DNA from: Nocardioides sp.
GTDB lineage: Bacteria; Actinomycetota; Actinomycetes; Propionibacteriales; Nocardioidaceae
Direction of reading: 5' to 3'
DNA length: 26,952 nt
NCBI GenBank assembly: GCA_020636915.1
Contig: JACJWV010000028.1
Coordinates: 1-26,952 of the forward strand
Shown here in pieces: positions 7,661-15,292 of the stretch. A program made the translations under genes and the position numbers. Numbering within the stretch: the first letter of the stretch is position 1; the number at the start of each line of letters is the position of its first letter. The notes beneath the pieces were generated by a model. The model searched no databases and was not told where the DNA came from. It saw nothing but the letters and a program-made list of their open reading frames with translations.

Positions 7661-8329
7661 TCAGGTCGCGTACGCGTTGGCGGTCCAGTTGATCCAGTGG
7701 CTCGAGCTGTGCGGACGCCAGTGCCCGACCACGTAGTAGTTGTCCTGCCAGTGGCCCTGCACGCAGATCCCGTGCTGGCAGCCGCTGAAGCGGCCGCTGC
7801 TCACCGCGAAGTCGCCGTACGACACACCGTCGACGCTGAACGCCGTCACCCGGCCGGAGCCGAACCGGAAGTGGATCCGGAGGTCGTGGCTGTCGCGGCC
7901 CATGTACGGCCCGACGTAGTGGCTGGGCTGCTGGAACGTCGCGGTGAAGTGGACCCAGGACCCTGAGCCGTGCCGCCAGTAGCCGCTGACGTGCCCGGGT
8001 GCGGTCCACTGACCCTTGGTGCAGTAGCCGTTGTGGCAGGTCTCGTGCCACATGGCGTTGGAGACGTGGGCCCCACCGATCACGTGGTGGCTGACGGTGA
8101 AGTGCGCCATCTGGGTGCCGGCGAAGCTGAAGCTCACCGACTGGCCGTGGTGGTCGACCCCGCTGTAGGTCCCGTGGTGCGGGATGACCGAGGCCTGCGC
8201 GCTGGGTGCGACGAGCACCAGGCTCGCCAGCAGGGCGACGACGGCCCCGAGCGCGGTGAGCACCCGCGTGGCCGTCGTTGGCGTGGTCGTGGTTCCGGTG
8301 CTCCCGAGCGCCCTGGTGGTGCGGAGCAT
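7661..8329 (-). CDS. Secreted protein with two copies of an unrecognised Cys/Trp domain
   Basis: A 222-residue exported protein that I cannot assign to a known family. The start is ATG at 8329, preceded by AGGGAGGGGATCTC, not the longer frame to 8407. Residues 1-46 are a signal peptide ending S-A-Q-A. The mature part is two tandem domains of about 85 residues, roughly 50-134 and 136-222. Each begins with a beta-rich stretch (YSGVDHHGQ..., YMGRDSHDL...), contains C-x-x-G-x-C-x-x-G-[HQ]-W (CHNGYCTKGQW and CQHGICVQGHW), and continues to GYWR or GHWR and a Trp/Thr-rich end. The paired cysteines could form a disulfide outside the cell. The protein encoded at 9062-9454 has one copy of the same domain, and both genes share a promoter design. 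Richness in His, Gly and Trp suggests a surface or binding role, but function is unknown. Confidence 0.85.
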   Translation of the reverse strand: MLRTTRALGSTGTTTTPTTATRVLTALGAVVALLASLVLVAPSAQASVIPHHGTYSGVDHHGQSVSFSFAGTQMAHFTVSHHVIGGAHVSNAMWHETCHNGYCTKGQWTAPGHVSGYWRHGSGSWVHFTATFQQPSHYVGPYMGRDSHDLRIHFRFGSGRVTAFSVDGVSYGDFAVSSGRFSGCQHGICVQGHWQDNYYVVGHWRPHSSSHWINWTANAYAT

Positions 8330-8376
8330 GAGATCCCCTCCCTGCGCAGCCCCGTCAGGCTGCGACACTCCGACCG

Positions 8377-8437
8377 ACGCTAGGACCGCACCGCCGTCGA
8401 CGGCCATGCTCCGGACAGGCCATCACGCACCTGGGGT
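8377..8437 (-). promoter_or_regulatory. Promoter A with 16-bp-spaced GGCCAT repeats
   Basis: Reading in the direction of the secreted-protein gene, this holds ACCCCAGGT, ATGGCC, ten bases, ATGGCC, nineteen bases and a TAGCGT -10 (8382-8377). On the plus strand GGCCAT lies at 8402-8407 and 8418-8423. The same elements at nearly the same spacing lie before the paralogous gene (9512-9571). The direct repeats overlap and precede the -35 position, as activator sites do. The leader would be about 40 bases. It also lies upstream of the divergent gene at 8464. Confidence 0.7.
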
Positions 8438-8463
8438 GCCTCCCGGAGTGGGAGGATCGGATC

Positions 8464-9048
8464 ATGACCGGCGACCGCGTGAGCGCGGCGTTCGCGGCCG
8501 TGCCGCGGACCTGGTTCCTCCCGCGGTCCCAGCGGCGGCGGGCGTCGTACGACGGCCCCCTGGACATCGGCCACGGCCAGACGAACTCCCAGCCACGCAC
8601 CGTCGAGGCGATGCTGCGGCTCCTCGACGTCCGCGAGGGCGACCGGGTGCTCGACGTCGGCTCGGGGTCGGCCTGGACCACGGCGCTGCTCGCGCACCTG
8701 ACAGGACCGCGCGGGACGGTGCTCGGCCTCGAGATCGAGCCCGCGCTCGTCGAGGTCGGCCGCGGCAACCTCGCGCAGGGCGCCTGGCCGTGGGCGCGGA
8801 TCGAGCCGTCCCGGCCGCACGTGTACGGCGACCCGGCCGGCGCGCCCTACGACCGCATCCTGGTCTCGGCCGAGGCCCGCGAGCTCCCGGGCGAGCTCGT
8901 CGACCAGCTCGCGACGGACGGTCGCCTGGTCGTCCCGGTCGCCGGGGTGATGCTGCTCGTGGTGATGGGGCCGGGCGGGCAGCCGGCGGTGACCCGGCAC
9001 GGCTACTACCGGTTCGTGCCGCTGCGCGCGTCGCTCGGCGAGCGCTGA
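8464..9048 (+). CDS. Protein-L-isoaspartate methyltransferase-like enzyme
   Basis: A 194-residue SAM-dependent methyltransferase of the PCMT family. The N-terminal SYDGPLDIGHGQTNSQPRTV matches the active-site region of isoaspartyl methyltransferases, where GQTISQP is typical. The SAM motif VLDVGSGSAW starts at residue 62, and YDRILVSAEARELPGELVDQL plus the DGRLVVPV strand complete the fold. The usual reaction repairs isoaspartyl residues in aged proteins. At 194 residues it is slightly shorter than classic PCMT enzymes (about 210), and the motif I GxGxG position reads GSGSA, so a different small substrate is possible. GGGAGG lies about 10 bases before the ATG. It is divergent from the two-domain secreted protein gene and shares its upstream region. 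Confidence 0.8.
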   Translation: MTGDRVSAAFAAVPRTWFLPRSQRRRASYDGPLDIGHGQTNSQPRTVEAMLRLLDVREGDRVLDVGSGSAWTTALLAHLTGPRGTVLGLEIEPALVEVGRGNLAQGAWPWARIEPSRPHVYGDPAGAPYDRILVSAEARELPGELVDQLATDGRLVVPVAGVMLLVVMGPGGQPAVTRHGYYRFVPLRASLGER

Positions 9049-9072
9049 CCGGGCTCCCCGTTCAGAGCCCGG
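9049..9072. terminator. Bidirectional stem-loop between convergent genes
   Basis: CCGGGCTC (9049-9056) pairs exactly with GAGCCCGG (9065-9072) around an 8-base loop. The plus-strand gene ends at 9048 and the minus-strand gene ends at 9062, so the loop contains the minus-strand stop codon. Confidence 0.6.
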
Positions 9073-9454
9073 CGTTCACGAGGAAGTGGTGCACGCGGTG
9101 GCCCTGGAGCTTCCAGGCACCGACGATCGTCGTGGAGTCGCGCCAGTGACCGGCGAAGCAGCCCCCGGCGTGGCACGCCTGGAAGCCGCCCCCCTCGATC
9201 GGTGCGGTGCCGAGCTCGTGCGACCCGGCCCAGAAGTCGCTCACGTGGTGCCGGTGGACGTAGAGCTGCACCGGGTGGTCCTGGGCGTCGTAGCCGGCGT
9301 ACCACCCGTGCTCGTGGTCCGCGCGCACGGCGGCCGCCTGCACGCCGGGAGCGCCCGGAGCCGCGGGGCCGGTGCCGAGGAGCACCGATGCGGCGACGCC
9401 GGCCCCGGCCAGGAAGCGCAGCAGGGCCGGTCCGGTCGTGCGGGTGGCGGGCAT
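9062..9454 (-). CDS. Small secreted protein, one copy of the unrecognised Cys/Trp domain
   Basis: A 130-residue exported protein related to the one encoded at 7661-8329. ATG at 9454 is chosen over the upstream frame because AAGGAG lies about 9 bases before it. Residues 1 to about 45 form a signal peptide with an Ala/Gly/Pro-rich end; the exact cleavage site is unclear. The mature part has one domain: GWYAGYDAQDHPVQLYV, then CHAGGCFAGHW and IVGAWK. The motif fits C[HQ]xGxCxxG[HQ]W exactly as in its paralogue. The C-terminal segment has lost most of the Trp residues seen there. Function is unknown; conservation of two cysteines and the promoter design are the strongest clues. Confidence 0.8.
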   Translation of the reverse strand: MPATRTTGPALLRFLAGAGVAASVLLGTGPAAPGAPGVQAAAVRADHEHGWYAGYDAQDHPVQLYVHRHHVSDFWAGSHELGTAPIEGGGFQACHAGGCFAGHWRDSTTIVGAWKLQGHRVHHFLVNAGL

Positions 9455-9511
9455 GGACCTGCTCCTTCCGACGACCCGGGAGCGCGGCCCCGGTGGCCGC
9501 ACGGCGCGGCC

Positions 9512-9571
9512 ACGCTAGGCCCGTCCCGGCCACGGGGCCATCGTCCAGGCGGGCCATGCGCGACCTGGGGT
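9512..9571 (-). promoter_or_regulatory. Promoter B with 16-bp-spaced GGCCAT repeats
   Basis: Near-copy of promoter A. In the gene's direction: ACCCCAGGT, ATGGCC, ten bases, ATGGCC, eighteen bases and TAGCGT (9517-9512). On the plus strand GGCCAT lies at 9536-9541 and 9552-9557, the same 16-bp period as in promoter A, and both end with CCTGGGGT 14 bases after the second repeat. The surrounding bases differ more, so the repeats look selected rather than recently copied. The leader to ATG 9454 would be about 50 bases. Confidence 0.7.
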
Positions 9572-9616
9572 CTGTCGGGCGGTGCCGATCGGCCAGCACG
9601 CCGCCGGGCGTCGCCC

Positions 9617-9622
9617 TATCCT
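9617..9622 (+). promoter_or_regulatory. -10 element of a leaderless transcript
   Basis: TATCCT is followed by six bases and then the GTG start at 9629. This spacing puts transcription start at or next to the start codon, the common actinobacterial leaderless pattern, and no ribosome binding site is visible before the GTG. Confidence 0.6.
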
Positions 9623-9628
9623 GCGGAC

Positions 9629-10396
9629 GTGACCGACACCCCGTCCGAGCTCCTCCGGCTGGCCTCCGCCGACAACTTCCGCGACGTGGCGGGCCCGGGC
9701 GACGGCTACCTGACGAGCGACGGGAAGCGGGTCCGGCGTGGGGTCTTCTACCGGTCGAACGAGCTGCAGCTCCACGAGGACGACGCCACCGCGCTCGCCG
9801 ACCTCGGCCTCCGCGCGATCCACGACCTGCGCGGCGCGATGGAGGTCCAGGCGCACCCCGACGTCGAGGTCCCGGGCGCGGTCTGGCACCACGTCGAGGT
9901 CGCCGGGATCCCCATGGAGATGATCGAGGGCCTGCACGACACGGCGTCGGCCGAGCGCGTCATGCGGGAGGTGTACGACGCGTTCGTCCGCTCGCCAGGG
10001 GCCCGGTCGTCGTACGCCGCCCTGCTGACGGCCCTGGCCACCGGCGAGACGCCCCAGCTCTTCCACTGCACGGCCGGCAAGGACCGCACGGGCTGGGCCG
10101 CGGCCCTCCTCCTCGAGCTCGCCGGCGTCGACCGCGAGACGATCCTCGACGACTACCTGCTCACCAACGTGGTCTCGTCGGCCACGCGCGAGAAGTACCT
10201 CGCCCTGGTCGCTGAGCACCTCGGACCCGAGAAGGTCGCGGTCTACGAGCCCACGATGGTCGTCGAGCCGGCCTACCTGTGGACCGCCTACGACGCCGTC
10301 GCCGCCGACCACGGCACCGTCGACGGCTACCTGCGCGACGGTCTCGGGCTCGGCGACGACGTGCTCGAGCGCCTGCGGGAGCGGCTCCGGACGTGA
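9629..10396 (+). CDS. Tyrosine-protein phosphatase, mycobacterial PtpB type
   Basis: A 255-residue phosphatase of the family with signature HCxxGKDRTG, here HCTAGKDRTG at 146-155 with catalytic Cys147 and Arg153. The N-terminal ASADNFRDVAGPGDGYLTSDGKRVRRGVFYRS is the typical opening of this family. The Lys-Asp inside the loop is the feature of M. tuberculosis PtpB and related lipid/tyrosine phosphatases, so phosphoinositides or phosphoproteins may be substrates. GTG 9629 is chosen because the family start fits and a leaderless -10 lies just upstream; the open frame further upstream is a shadow of the opposite gene. The stop overlaps the next gene (GTGA 10393-10396). No signal peptide is seen, so it is probably cytoplasmic or released by another route. 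Confidence 0.9.
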   Translation: MTDTPSELLRLASADNFRDVAGPGDGYLTSDGKRVRRGVFYRSNELQLHEDDATALADLGLRAIHDLRGAMEVQAHPDVEVPGAVWHHVEVAGIPMEMIEGLHDTASAERVMREVYDAFVRSPGARSSYAALLTALATGETPQLFHCTAGKDRTGWAAALLLELAGVDRETILDDYLLTNVVSSATREKYLALVAEHLGPEKVAVYEPTMVVEPAYLWTAYDAVAADHGTVDGYLRDGLGLGDDVLERLRERLRT

Positions 10397-11856
10397 GCCG
10401 GGCACCGTTCGCGACCCGCGAGGTCGGCCTGGTCGTGGCCGTCCTCGTCGTCGCGCTGCTCGCGATGTCGCCGTTCTACGGGCCCCACCGCGACGAGCTG
10501 TACTTCGTCACCGCCGGGCACCACCTCGCGTGGGGCTACCCCGACCAGCCGTCGCTCACCCCGCTCCTGGCCGGGCTCGCCGACCGGCTCGCTCCCTCCG
10601 GCCTCGTGGTCCTGCGTCTCCCCGCCGTCCTCGCGATGGTCGGGGTCGTCCTGCTCACCGTGCAGGCCGCCCGCCTCCTCGGCGCCGCCCGCGCCGGTCA
10701 GGTCCTGACCGCCGTCGTGGTCGGCTTCTCGGCGATCGTCCTCGGCCTGGGGCACATGCTCGCGACCGCAAGCATCGACATGTTCTTCTGGACGGCGGTC
10801 CTCGTGGTCGTCGCGCAGGCGCTCGCCGACGACCGGCCGCGGCTGTGGCTGCTGGCGGGCCTGGTCGCGGGCGTCGGCCTCAACAACAAGCACGCCGTCG
10901 CCTTCTGCCTGCTCGGCGTCCTGGTCGGCGTCGCGCTCGTCCGCGAGACCCGTCCGGTCCTGCGCACCCGGTGGCCGTGGCTCGGCGGCCTGGTCGCCCT
11001 GGCCCTCTGGGTCCCCAACCTCGTCTGGCAGGCGCAGCACGACTGGCCGGTCTTCGCCTTCACCTCCGACATCGCCGACGAGTACGGCGGGGTCGGCGGC
11101 CGGGTGGACCTGGTGCTCATCGCGATCATCATGTTCAGCCCGCTCATCGCGGCCGTGTGGATCCTCGGCCTGGTCCAGCTCCTCCGCCGCCGCGAGTGGG
11201 TGTTTCTGCGGCCGCTCGCGATCGCCTTCCTGGTGGTGACCGGGGTCTTCCTCGTCACCGGCGGCAAGGGCTATTACCTCGCCGGCGCGATCCCGCCCCT
11301 GGTCGCCGCGGGCTGCACAGACCTGGCACGGCGCTGGTCGACGCGAGCGGTCACCCTGGCCGGCGCGGTGCTGGTGGCCTCGGCGGCGGTGGCCTACCCC
11401 GCGGTCGTCCCCGTCCTGCCGGCCGCCACCTTCTCCGGCTCGGGATGGGTGGACCTGAGCGACGCGCAGATCGACACGATCGGTTGGCCGGGGTACGCCG
11501 AGCAGGTCCGCGCGGTCGTCGACGACCTCACCCCCGAGCAGCGCGCGCACGCGGTGATCTTCACCGGCAACTACGGCGAGGCCGGCGCGATGCGCTGGTA
11601 CGACGTCGGGCTGCCGACGTACAGCGGCCACAACGGCTACCGCGCCTGGGGCCCGCCGCCCGACACCGCCACCCCGGTGGTCGTGGTCCTCCAGGTCCCA
11701 CCCGACCCGTGGTTCACCGGGTGCGAGCTGCAGGCACGGCTGCACAACGACACCGGCACCGACAACGAGGAGGTCGGCGCCGGGGTCTGGCTCTGCGACG
11801 GCCCGAAGGGGTCGTGGTCACAGGCCTGGGAAAGCCTGGTGCACTACGACGCCTGA
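10393..11856 (+). CDS. GT39/ArnT-like membrane glycosyltransferase
   Basis: A 487-residue integral membrane protein with about ten hydrophobic segments. The N-terminal loop after the first helix reads FYGPHRDELYFVTAGHHLAWGYPDQPSLTPLL, the usual acidic catalytic loop of the dolichyl-phosphate-mannose mannosyltransferase/ArnT group. LNNKHAVAF in the middle and GGKGYYLAGAIPPLVAAG near residue 290 are other family landmarks. The last 120 residues form an extracytoplasmic domain. It probably moves a sugar from a polyprenyl-phosphate carrier onto a lipid or cell-wall acceptor. It overlaps the phosphatase gene by GTGA, so the two are co-translated. Its last 13 bases overlap the end of the convergent monooxygenase gene. 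Confidence 0.85.
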   Translation: MSRAPFATREVGLVVAVLVVALLAMSPFYGPHRDELYFVTAGHHLAWGYPDQPSLTPLLAGLADRLAPSGLVVLRLPAVLAMVGVVLLTVQAARLLGAARAGQVLTAVVVGFSAIVLGLGHMLATASIDMFFWTAVLVVVAQALADDRPRLWLLAGLVAGVGLNNKHAVAFCLLGVLVGVALVRETRPVLRTRWPWLGGLVALALWVPNLVWQAQHDWPVFAFTSDIADEYGGVGGRVDLVLIAIIMFSPLIAAVWILGLVQLLRRREWVFLRPLAIAFLVVTGVFLVTGGKGYYLAGAIPPLVAAGCTDLARRWSTRAVTLAGAVLVASAAVAYPAVVPVLPAATFSGSGWVDLSDAQIDTIGWPGYAEQVRAVVDDLTPEQRAHAVIFTGNYGEAGAMRWYDVGLPTYSGHNGYRAWGPPPDTATPVVVVLQVPPDPWFTGCELQARLHNDTGTDNEEVGAGVWLCDGPKGSWSQAWESLVHYDA

Positions 11857-13424
11857 GCGCTGCTCGGCGCCGGGGCGGGCAGGACCCAGCCAGCCCCCCT
11901 CGCCACCCCGGCCGTGCCGACCTCCGCGACGACCCCGTCGGGCCGCACCAGGAGACCCCGGCGCGCGGCCCGACGCAGCCGCCGCGGCAGTCCGTCGGCG
12001 ACGACCACCGGCAACCCGGCGGCCTCCGCGGCGCGCCGCACGGCGAGCGGGGCGTCTGCGGTCGTGACCACGCCCACCCGGTGGCCGAGCGCTGCGTCGA
12101 GCCGCTGTCCCTCCCCCGCCGCGTCGGCCACCACGGCGTCGGCCACCACGGCGTTGGGCACCAGGGCGCCGGCCACGCGGGCCGACCCGAGCGCCACCCC
12201 GCCGCGCAGCCGTGGGGTCGTCGTGTCGATGACCGTGCCGGTGAAGCCCGGCACCCGGCACAGGACCGCGATCGCCACCCGCCGCACCGCCGCCGCCCGG
12301 TCCTGGCCGCCGGTCATCGCCCACCCGACGACGACGGCCTTCTTGACCAGCGCCCGCGCGTGCGGTCGGCGCTCCTCCTCGTAGCTGTCGAGCAGCTCGG
12401 GCGGCGCGCCGGCGGCGACGGACGCGACCTTCCACGCCAGGTTGTGGGCGTCGCGGAGGCCGGCGCCGAGACCCTGCCCGATGAACGGCGGGGTCAGGTG
12501 TGCGGCGTCGCCCAGCAGGAAGACGCGCCCGTCGCGCCACCGCGACGCGAGCCGGGCCTTGAACGTGTAGGTCGCCTGCCGCACGACCTCGAGGCCGTCG
12601 AGGTCGTCGCGTCCGGTCCACGGCCGCAGCAGTCCGGCGAGCACCGCCGGCGCGGTCAGGTCCTCAGCGGTCTCGTCACCGACCAGCTGGAACTCGAAGC
12701 GGTAGCGACGCCCGACGAGCTGCATGAACGTGGCGGCGCGGGCCGGGTCGCAGACCTGCTCGACACCGTCCCAGACGTCGAGGTCGCGGTCGGCGACCAC
12801 GTCGATCACCAGCCACTGCTCGGTGAACCCGAGGTCCTCCATCTCCACCCCGAGCAGGTCGCGCACCGTGCTGTTGGCGCCGTCGCAGCCGAGCACGTAC
12901 GACGCCGGCAGCTGCTCCTCGGCACCGGAGTCGAGGTCGCGGGCGGTGACGGTCCCGGCGGCACCCGGGGCGGCGGCCGCCCCCAGGCCGCTCACGGCCG
13001 TGACGTCGCGCCGGGTGCGCAGCGAGACCAGCGGATGGGCGACCAGCCGGGCCCGCAGCAGCTCCTCGAGATCCGGCTGGTCGAACATGTTCGCCTCGGC
13101 GTACCCCTGACTGCTCTCCTCGGCGCTGCGGGTGAACTCGCCCATCACCCGGTGCTGCGCGTCCAGGAGCCGGAGCCCGGAGGCGGGCCGCGACCGGGCG
13201 AGGAAGCCGTCGACCACTCCGAGGTCGTCGACGATCCGCAGCACCTCGTCGTCGAGGTGGACCGCCCGCGGGAGCGGGTACGGCTCGGCGTACCGGTCCA
13301 GGACGGTGACGGGGACACCGCGGTCGGCGAGGAGCAGGGCCGCGGCGGAGCCGACGGGGCCGGCGCCGACGACCACGACGGGGGCGGTCGCGGGCCGGGT
13401 GGCACGGGGCAGGGAGGTGGTCAT
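11844..13424 (-). CDS. FAD-dependent aromatic hydroxylase, MhpA-like
   Basis: A 526-residue flavoprotein monooxygenase. The FAD motif G-A-G-P-V-G is at 20-25, the second FAD-binding block GDAAHLTPPFIGQGLGAGLRD begins at 305, and VLGCDGANSTVR is the DG motif. PLPRAVHLDDEVLRIVDDLG and the PPF.GQG block are typical of 3-(3-hydroxyphenyl)propionate hydroxylase and related phenol hydroxylases, which add an ortho hydroxyl using NAD(P)H and O2. The product would be a catechol, a substrate for the extradiol dioxygenase in the same operon. A four-copy 15-bp tandem repeat near the 3' end gives the local VVADA-VVADA sequence in a non-conserved C-terminal domain. It is the last gene of the operon and overlaps the ligase by ATGA (13421-13424). 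Confidence 0.88.
   Translation of the reverse strand: MTTSLPRATRPATAPVVVVGAGPVGSAAALLLADRGVPVTVLDRYAEPYPLPRAVHLDDEVLRIVDDLGVVDGFLARSRPASGLRLLDAQHRVMGEFTRSAEESSQGYAEANMFDQPDLEELLRARLVAHPLVSLRTRRDVTAVSGLGAAAAPGAAGTVTARDLDSGAEEQLPASYVLGCDGANSTVRDLLGVEMEDLGFTEQWLVIDVVADRDLDVWDGVEQVCDPARAATFMQLVGRRYRFEFQLVGDETAEDLTAPAVLAGLLRPWTGRDDLDGLEVVRQATYTFKARLASRWRDGRVFLLGDAAHLTPPFIGQGLGAGLRDAHNLAWKVASVAAGAPPELLDSYEEERRPHARALVKKAVVVGWAMTGGQDRAAAVRRVAIAVLCRVPGFTGTVIDTTTPRLRGGVALGSARVAGALVPNAVVADAVVADAAGEGQRLDAALGHRVGVVTTADAPLAVRRAAEAAGLPVVVADGLPRRLRRAARRGLLVRPDGVVAEVGTAGVARGAGWVLPAPAPSSAQAS
12121..12180. repeat. Four 15-bp tandem repeats in the hydroxylase gene
   Basis: GCGTCGGCCACCACG occurs exactly at 12121-12135 and 12136-12150, followed by two degenerate units to 12180. 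The period is a multiple of three, so the reading frame is kept; the encoded stretch is alanine/valine-rich. Confidence 0.7.
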
Positions 13425-15292
13425 CGGCGGATCCTCACGACGACGGGAAGGGGGGACAGGACGCGGGCGACCGCCTCGAGGTCGGCGACGTCGGTGACGT
13501 CGACCCCCGGGCGGCCCTCGTGCAGCAGGGGCGCCACGGACGCCCCGATGCCGGCCGCGGCGAGCAGGTCACGGGCGGCGCAGGCCGCGGCGTCGGCCAC
13601 GAGCGCCGGCTTGAAGGGCTTGCCGACCGCAGTGACCGGGACGGCGTCGACCACCCGCACGTCCTTCGGCACGGCGGCCTGCTCGCCGACGTGCTCCCGG
13701 CTCCACGCGAGCAGCTCGGCCGGGGCGGCGGACGCCCCGGGCGCGATCACGACGTAGGCGACCGGGACCTCGCCGACCCGCGGGTCCGGCTGCCCGACCG
13801 CCGTGGCCGCGGCGACGGCCGGATGGCGCAGCAGGGCCTCCTCGACCACGCGGGGGTCGATGTTGTGGCCGCCGCGGATGATGAGGTCCTTGGACCGGCC
13901 GCGCAGGTGCACGCGGCCGTCGGCGTCGACCGCTCCCAGGTCCCCGGTGTCGAGCCAGCCGTCGCGGACGTGCGAGCCGCGCTCGACGACCGGTCCGGCG
14001 GCGCCGTGACCGACGAGGTACCCCGCGAAGACGGTGGGGCCGGAGATCACCAGGGTGCCGGTCTCCCCCGACCCCAGATCGGTCCACCGACCGTCGTCCT
14101 CCGCACGCACGGCCTTGACCTGCTGGTAGGGCAGCCGGGTCCCGACCGAGCCCGCGTGCGCCCGGCCGGGACGGGTGAAGCAGCTCGCGCAGGTCGCCTC
14201 GGTCAGCCCGTAGCCCTCCAGCAGTGCGACGCCGGTGTGGGCCGCGAACCCGTCCCGCACGGCGGCCGGGAGCGGCGCCGCCCCGACGACCGGGACGCGC
14301 AGGCTCGAGATGTCGGCATCGACGGGGACGCCGGCCAGCGTGGCGTACACGGTCGGGACGGCCGACATCGCCACGACGCCGTACCGCTCGACGAGCCGCC
14401 AGAACCCCGCGTACAGGGCGGGGTCGCGGTAGCCCAGCGGACCGGGCCAGAGCGTGCGGTAGCCGCCGACGAGCGGGGCGAGTCCGGTGACGACGAGGGC
14501 GTTGACGTGGAAGAGGGGCAGGCCCGCGAGCATCGTCTCGCCGGTCCCGGTGCCGCCGGAGACCGCGATCCCCCAGGCGCACGACACCTCGTTGAGCTGG
14601 GTGTGCGCCGCGATCCGGGGCGCGCCGGTGGTGCCGCCGGTGTGGAAGAAGGCCGCGAGGTCGTCGGGCCCCGGCGCCGGCACGACCAGCCGGTCGCCGG
14701 GCTCGGCCGCGGCGAGCTCGTGCGCCCACGCCACGTGGAGGCCCGCGGGCGCGTCGAGCCGGGGCGCCGGGCCTGCGGCGTCGTCGGGGCGCAGGGCGAG
14801 CACGGTGGACGCACCGGCCGCTCCGGCCACCGCGAGGGCCGACTCCCAGAGAACGGGGTCGACCTCGGGCCCGGCGGCCACGACGACGCGGGCCCGGACC
14901 CGGCGCACCAGGTCGGTCACCGCCTCGCGACCCAACCCCGGGTTCACCGGCGCGGCGACGCCCGCGGCCTGGGCGGCCAGGGTGGCGACCCAGAGCCCGC
15001 TCACGTTGGGCGAGCACAGCGTGACCGCGTCACCGCGACGGACCCCGAGGCGGACCAGGGCGTTCGCGAGCCGGGTCACGGCGACGGCCGTCTCCGCGTG
15101 GGTCAGCGTGCGCACGACCTCGGGCCGCCGGGGGTCCGCCAGCCAGGTGCTCGCGACCTCGTCGGGCCAGGTCGCCGCGGCGCGCAGCAGCAGGTCGTAC
15201 GTCGATCCCGGCAGCTCCCGCTCGGCGAGCGGGACCTCCTCGGCCTCGGCGAGCGTCAGCGCGCCGACGAGCGCCGGCGGGGCGCTGCTCAT
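13421..15292 (-). CDS. Acyl-CoA ligase (AMP-forming)
   Basis: A 623-residue ANL-family enzyme. The nucleotide-binding loop HTGGTTGAPR is at 217-226; GYGLTEATC, GWLDTGDLGAVDADG and GRSKDLIIRGGHNIDP follow in order, and PVTAVGKPFKPAL carries the C-terminal catalytic lysine. It activates a carboxylic acid with ATP to the CoA thioester. About 50 extra residues after the usual end match the long acyl-CoA synthetase subfamily of about 620 residues. ATG at 15292 is chosen because it overlaps the upstream stop (ATGA 15289-15292); the frame stays open to 16195 only as a shadow of the hydrolase gene. In this operon it may activate the side-chain acid of the aromatic substrate or a ring-cleavage product; which one is not clear from sequence. 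Confidence 0.9.
   Translation of the reverse strand: MSSAPPALVGALTLAEAEEVPLAERELPGSTYDLLLRAAATWPDEVASTWLADPRRPEVVRTLTHAETAVAVTRLANALVRLGVRRGDAVTLCSPNVSGLWVATLAAQAAGVAAPVNPGLGREAVTDLVRRVRARVVVAAGPEVDPVLWESALAVAGAAGASTVLALRPDDAAGPAPRLDAPAGLHVAWAHELAAAEPGDRLVVPAPGPDDLAAFFHTGGTTGAPRIAAHTQLNEVSCAWGIAVSGGTGTGETMLAGLPLFHVNALVVTGLAPLVGGYRTLWPGPLGYRDPALYAGFWRLVERYGVVAMSAVPTVYATLAGVPVDADISSLRVPVVGAAPLPAAVRDGFAAHTGVALLEGYGLTEATCASCFTRPGRAHAGSVGTRLPYQQVKAVRAEDDGRWTDLGSGETGTLVISGPTVFAGYLVGHGAAGPVVERGSHVRDGWLDTGDLGAVDADGRVHLRGRSKDLIIRGGHNIDPRVVEEALLRHPAVAAATAVGQPDPRVGEVPVAYVVIAPGASAAPAELLAWSREHVGEQAAVPKDVRVVDAVPVTAVGKPFKPALVADAAACAARDLLAAAGIGASVAPLLHEGRPGVDVTDVADLEAVARVLSPLPVVVRIRR

Noticed and set aside
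9086..9628. N-terminal extension of the tyrosine phosphatase
   Set aside because: It covers the minus-strand secreted-protein gene and promoter B. The family start and a leaderless -10 support GTG 9629.
10530..13757. A 1075-codon open frame on the plus strand
   Set aside because: It crosses a well-supported glycosyltransferase gene and a minus-strand hydroxylase gene. Its translation is Arg/Pro/Gly-rich without domains, as expected from GC-rich shadow frames.
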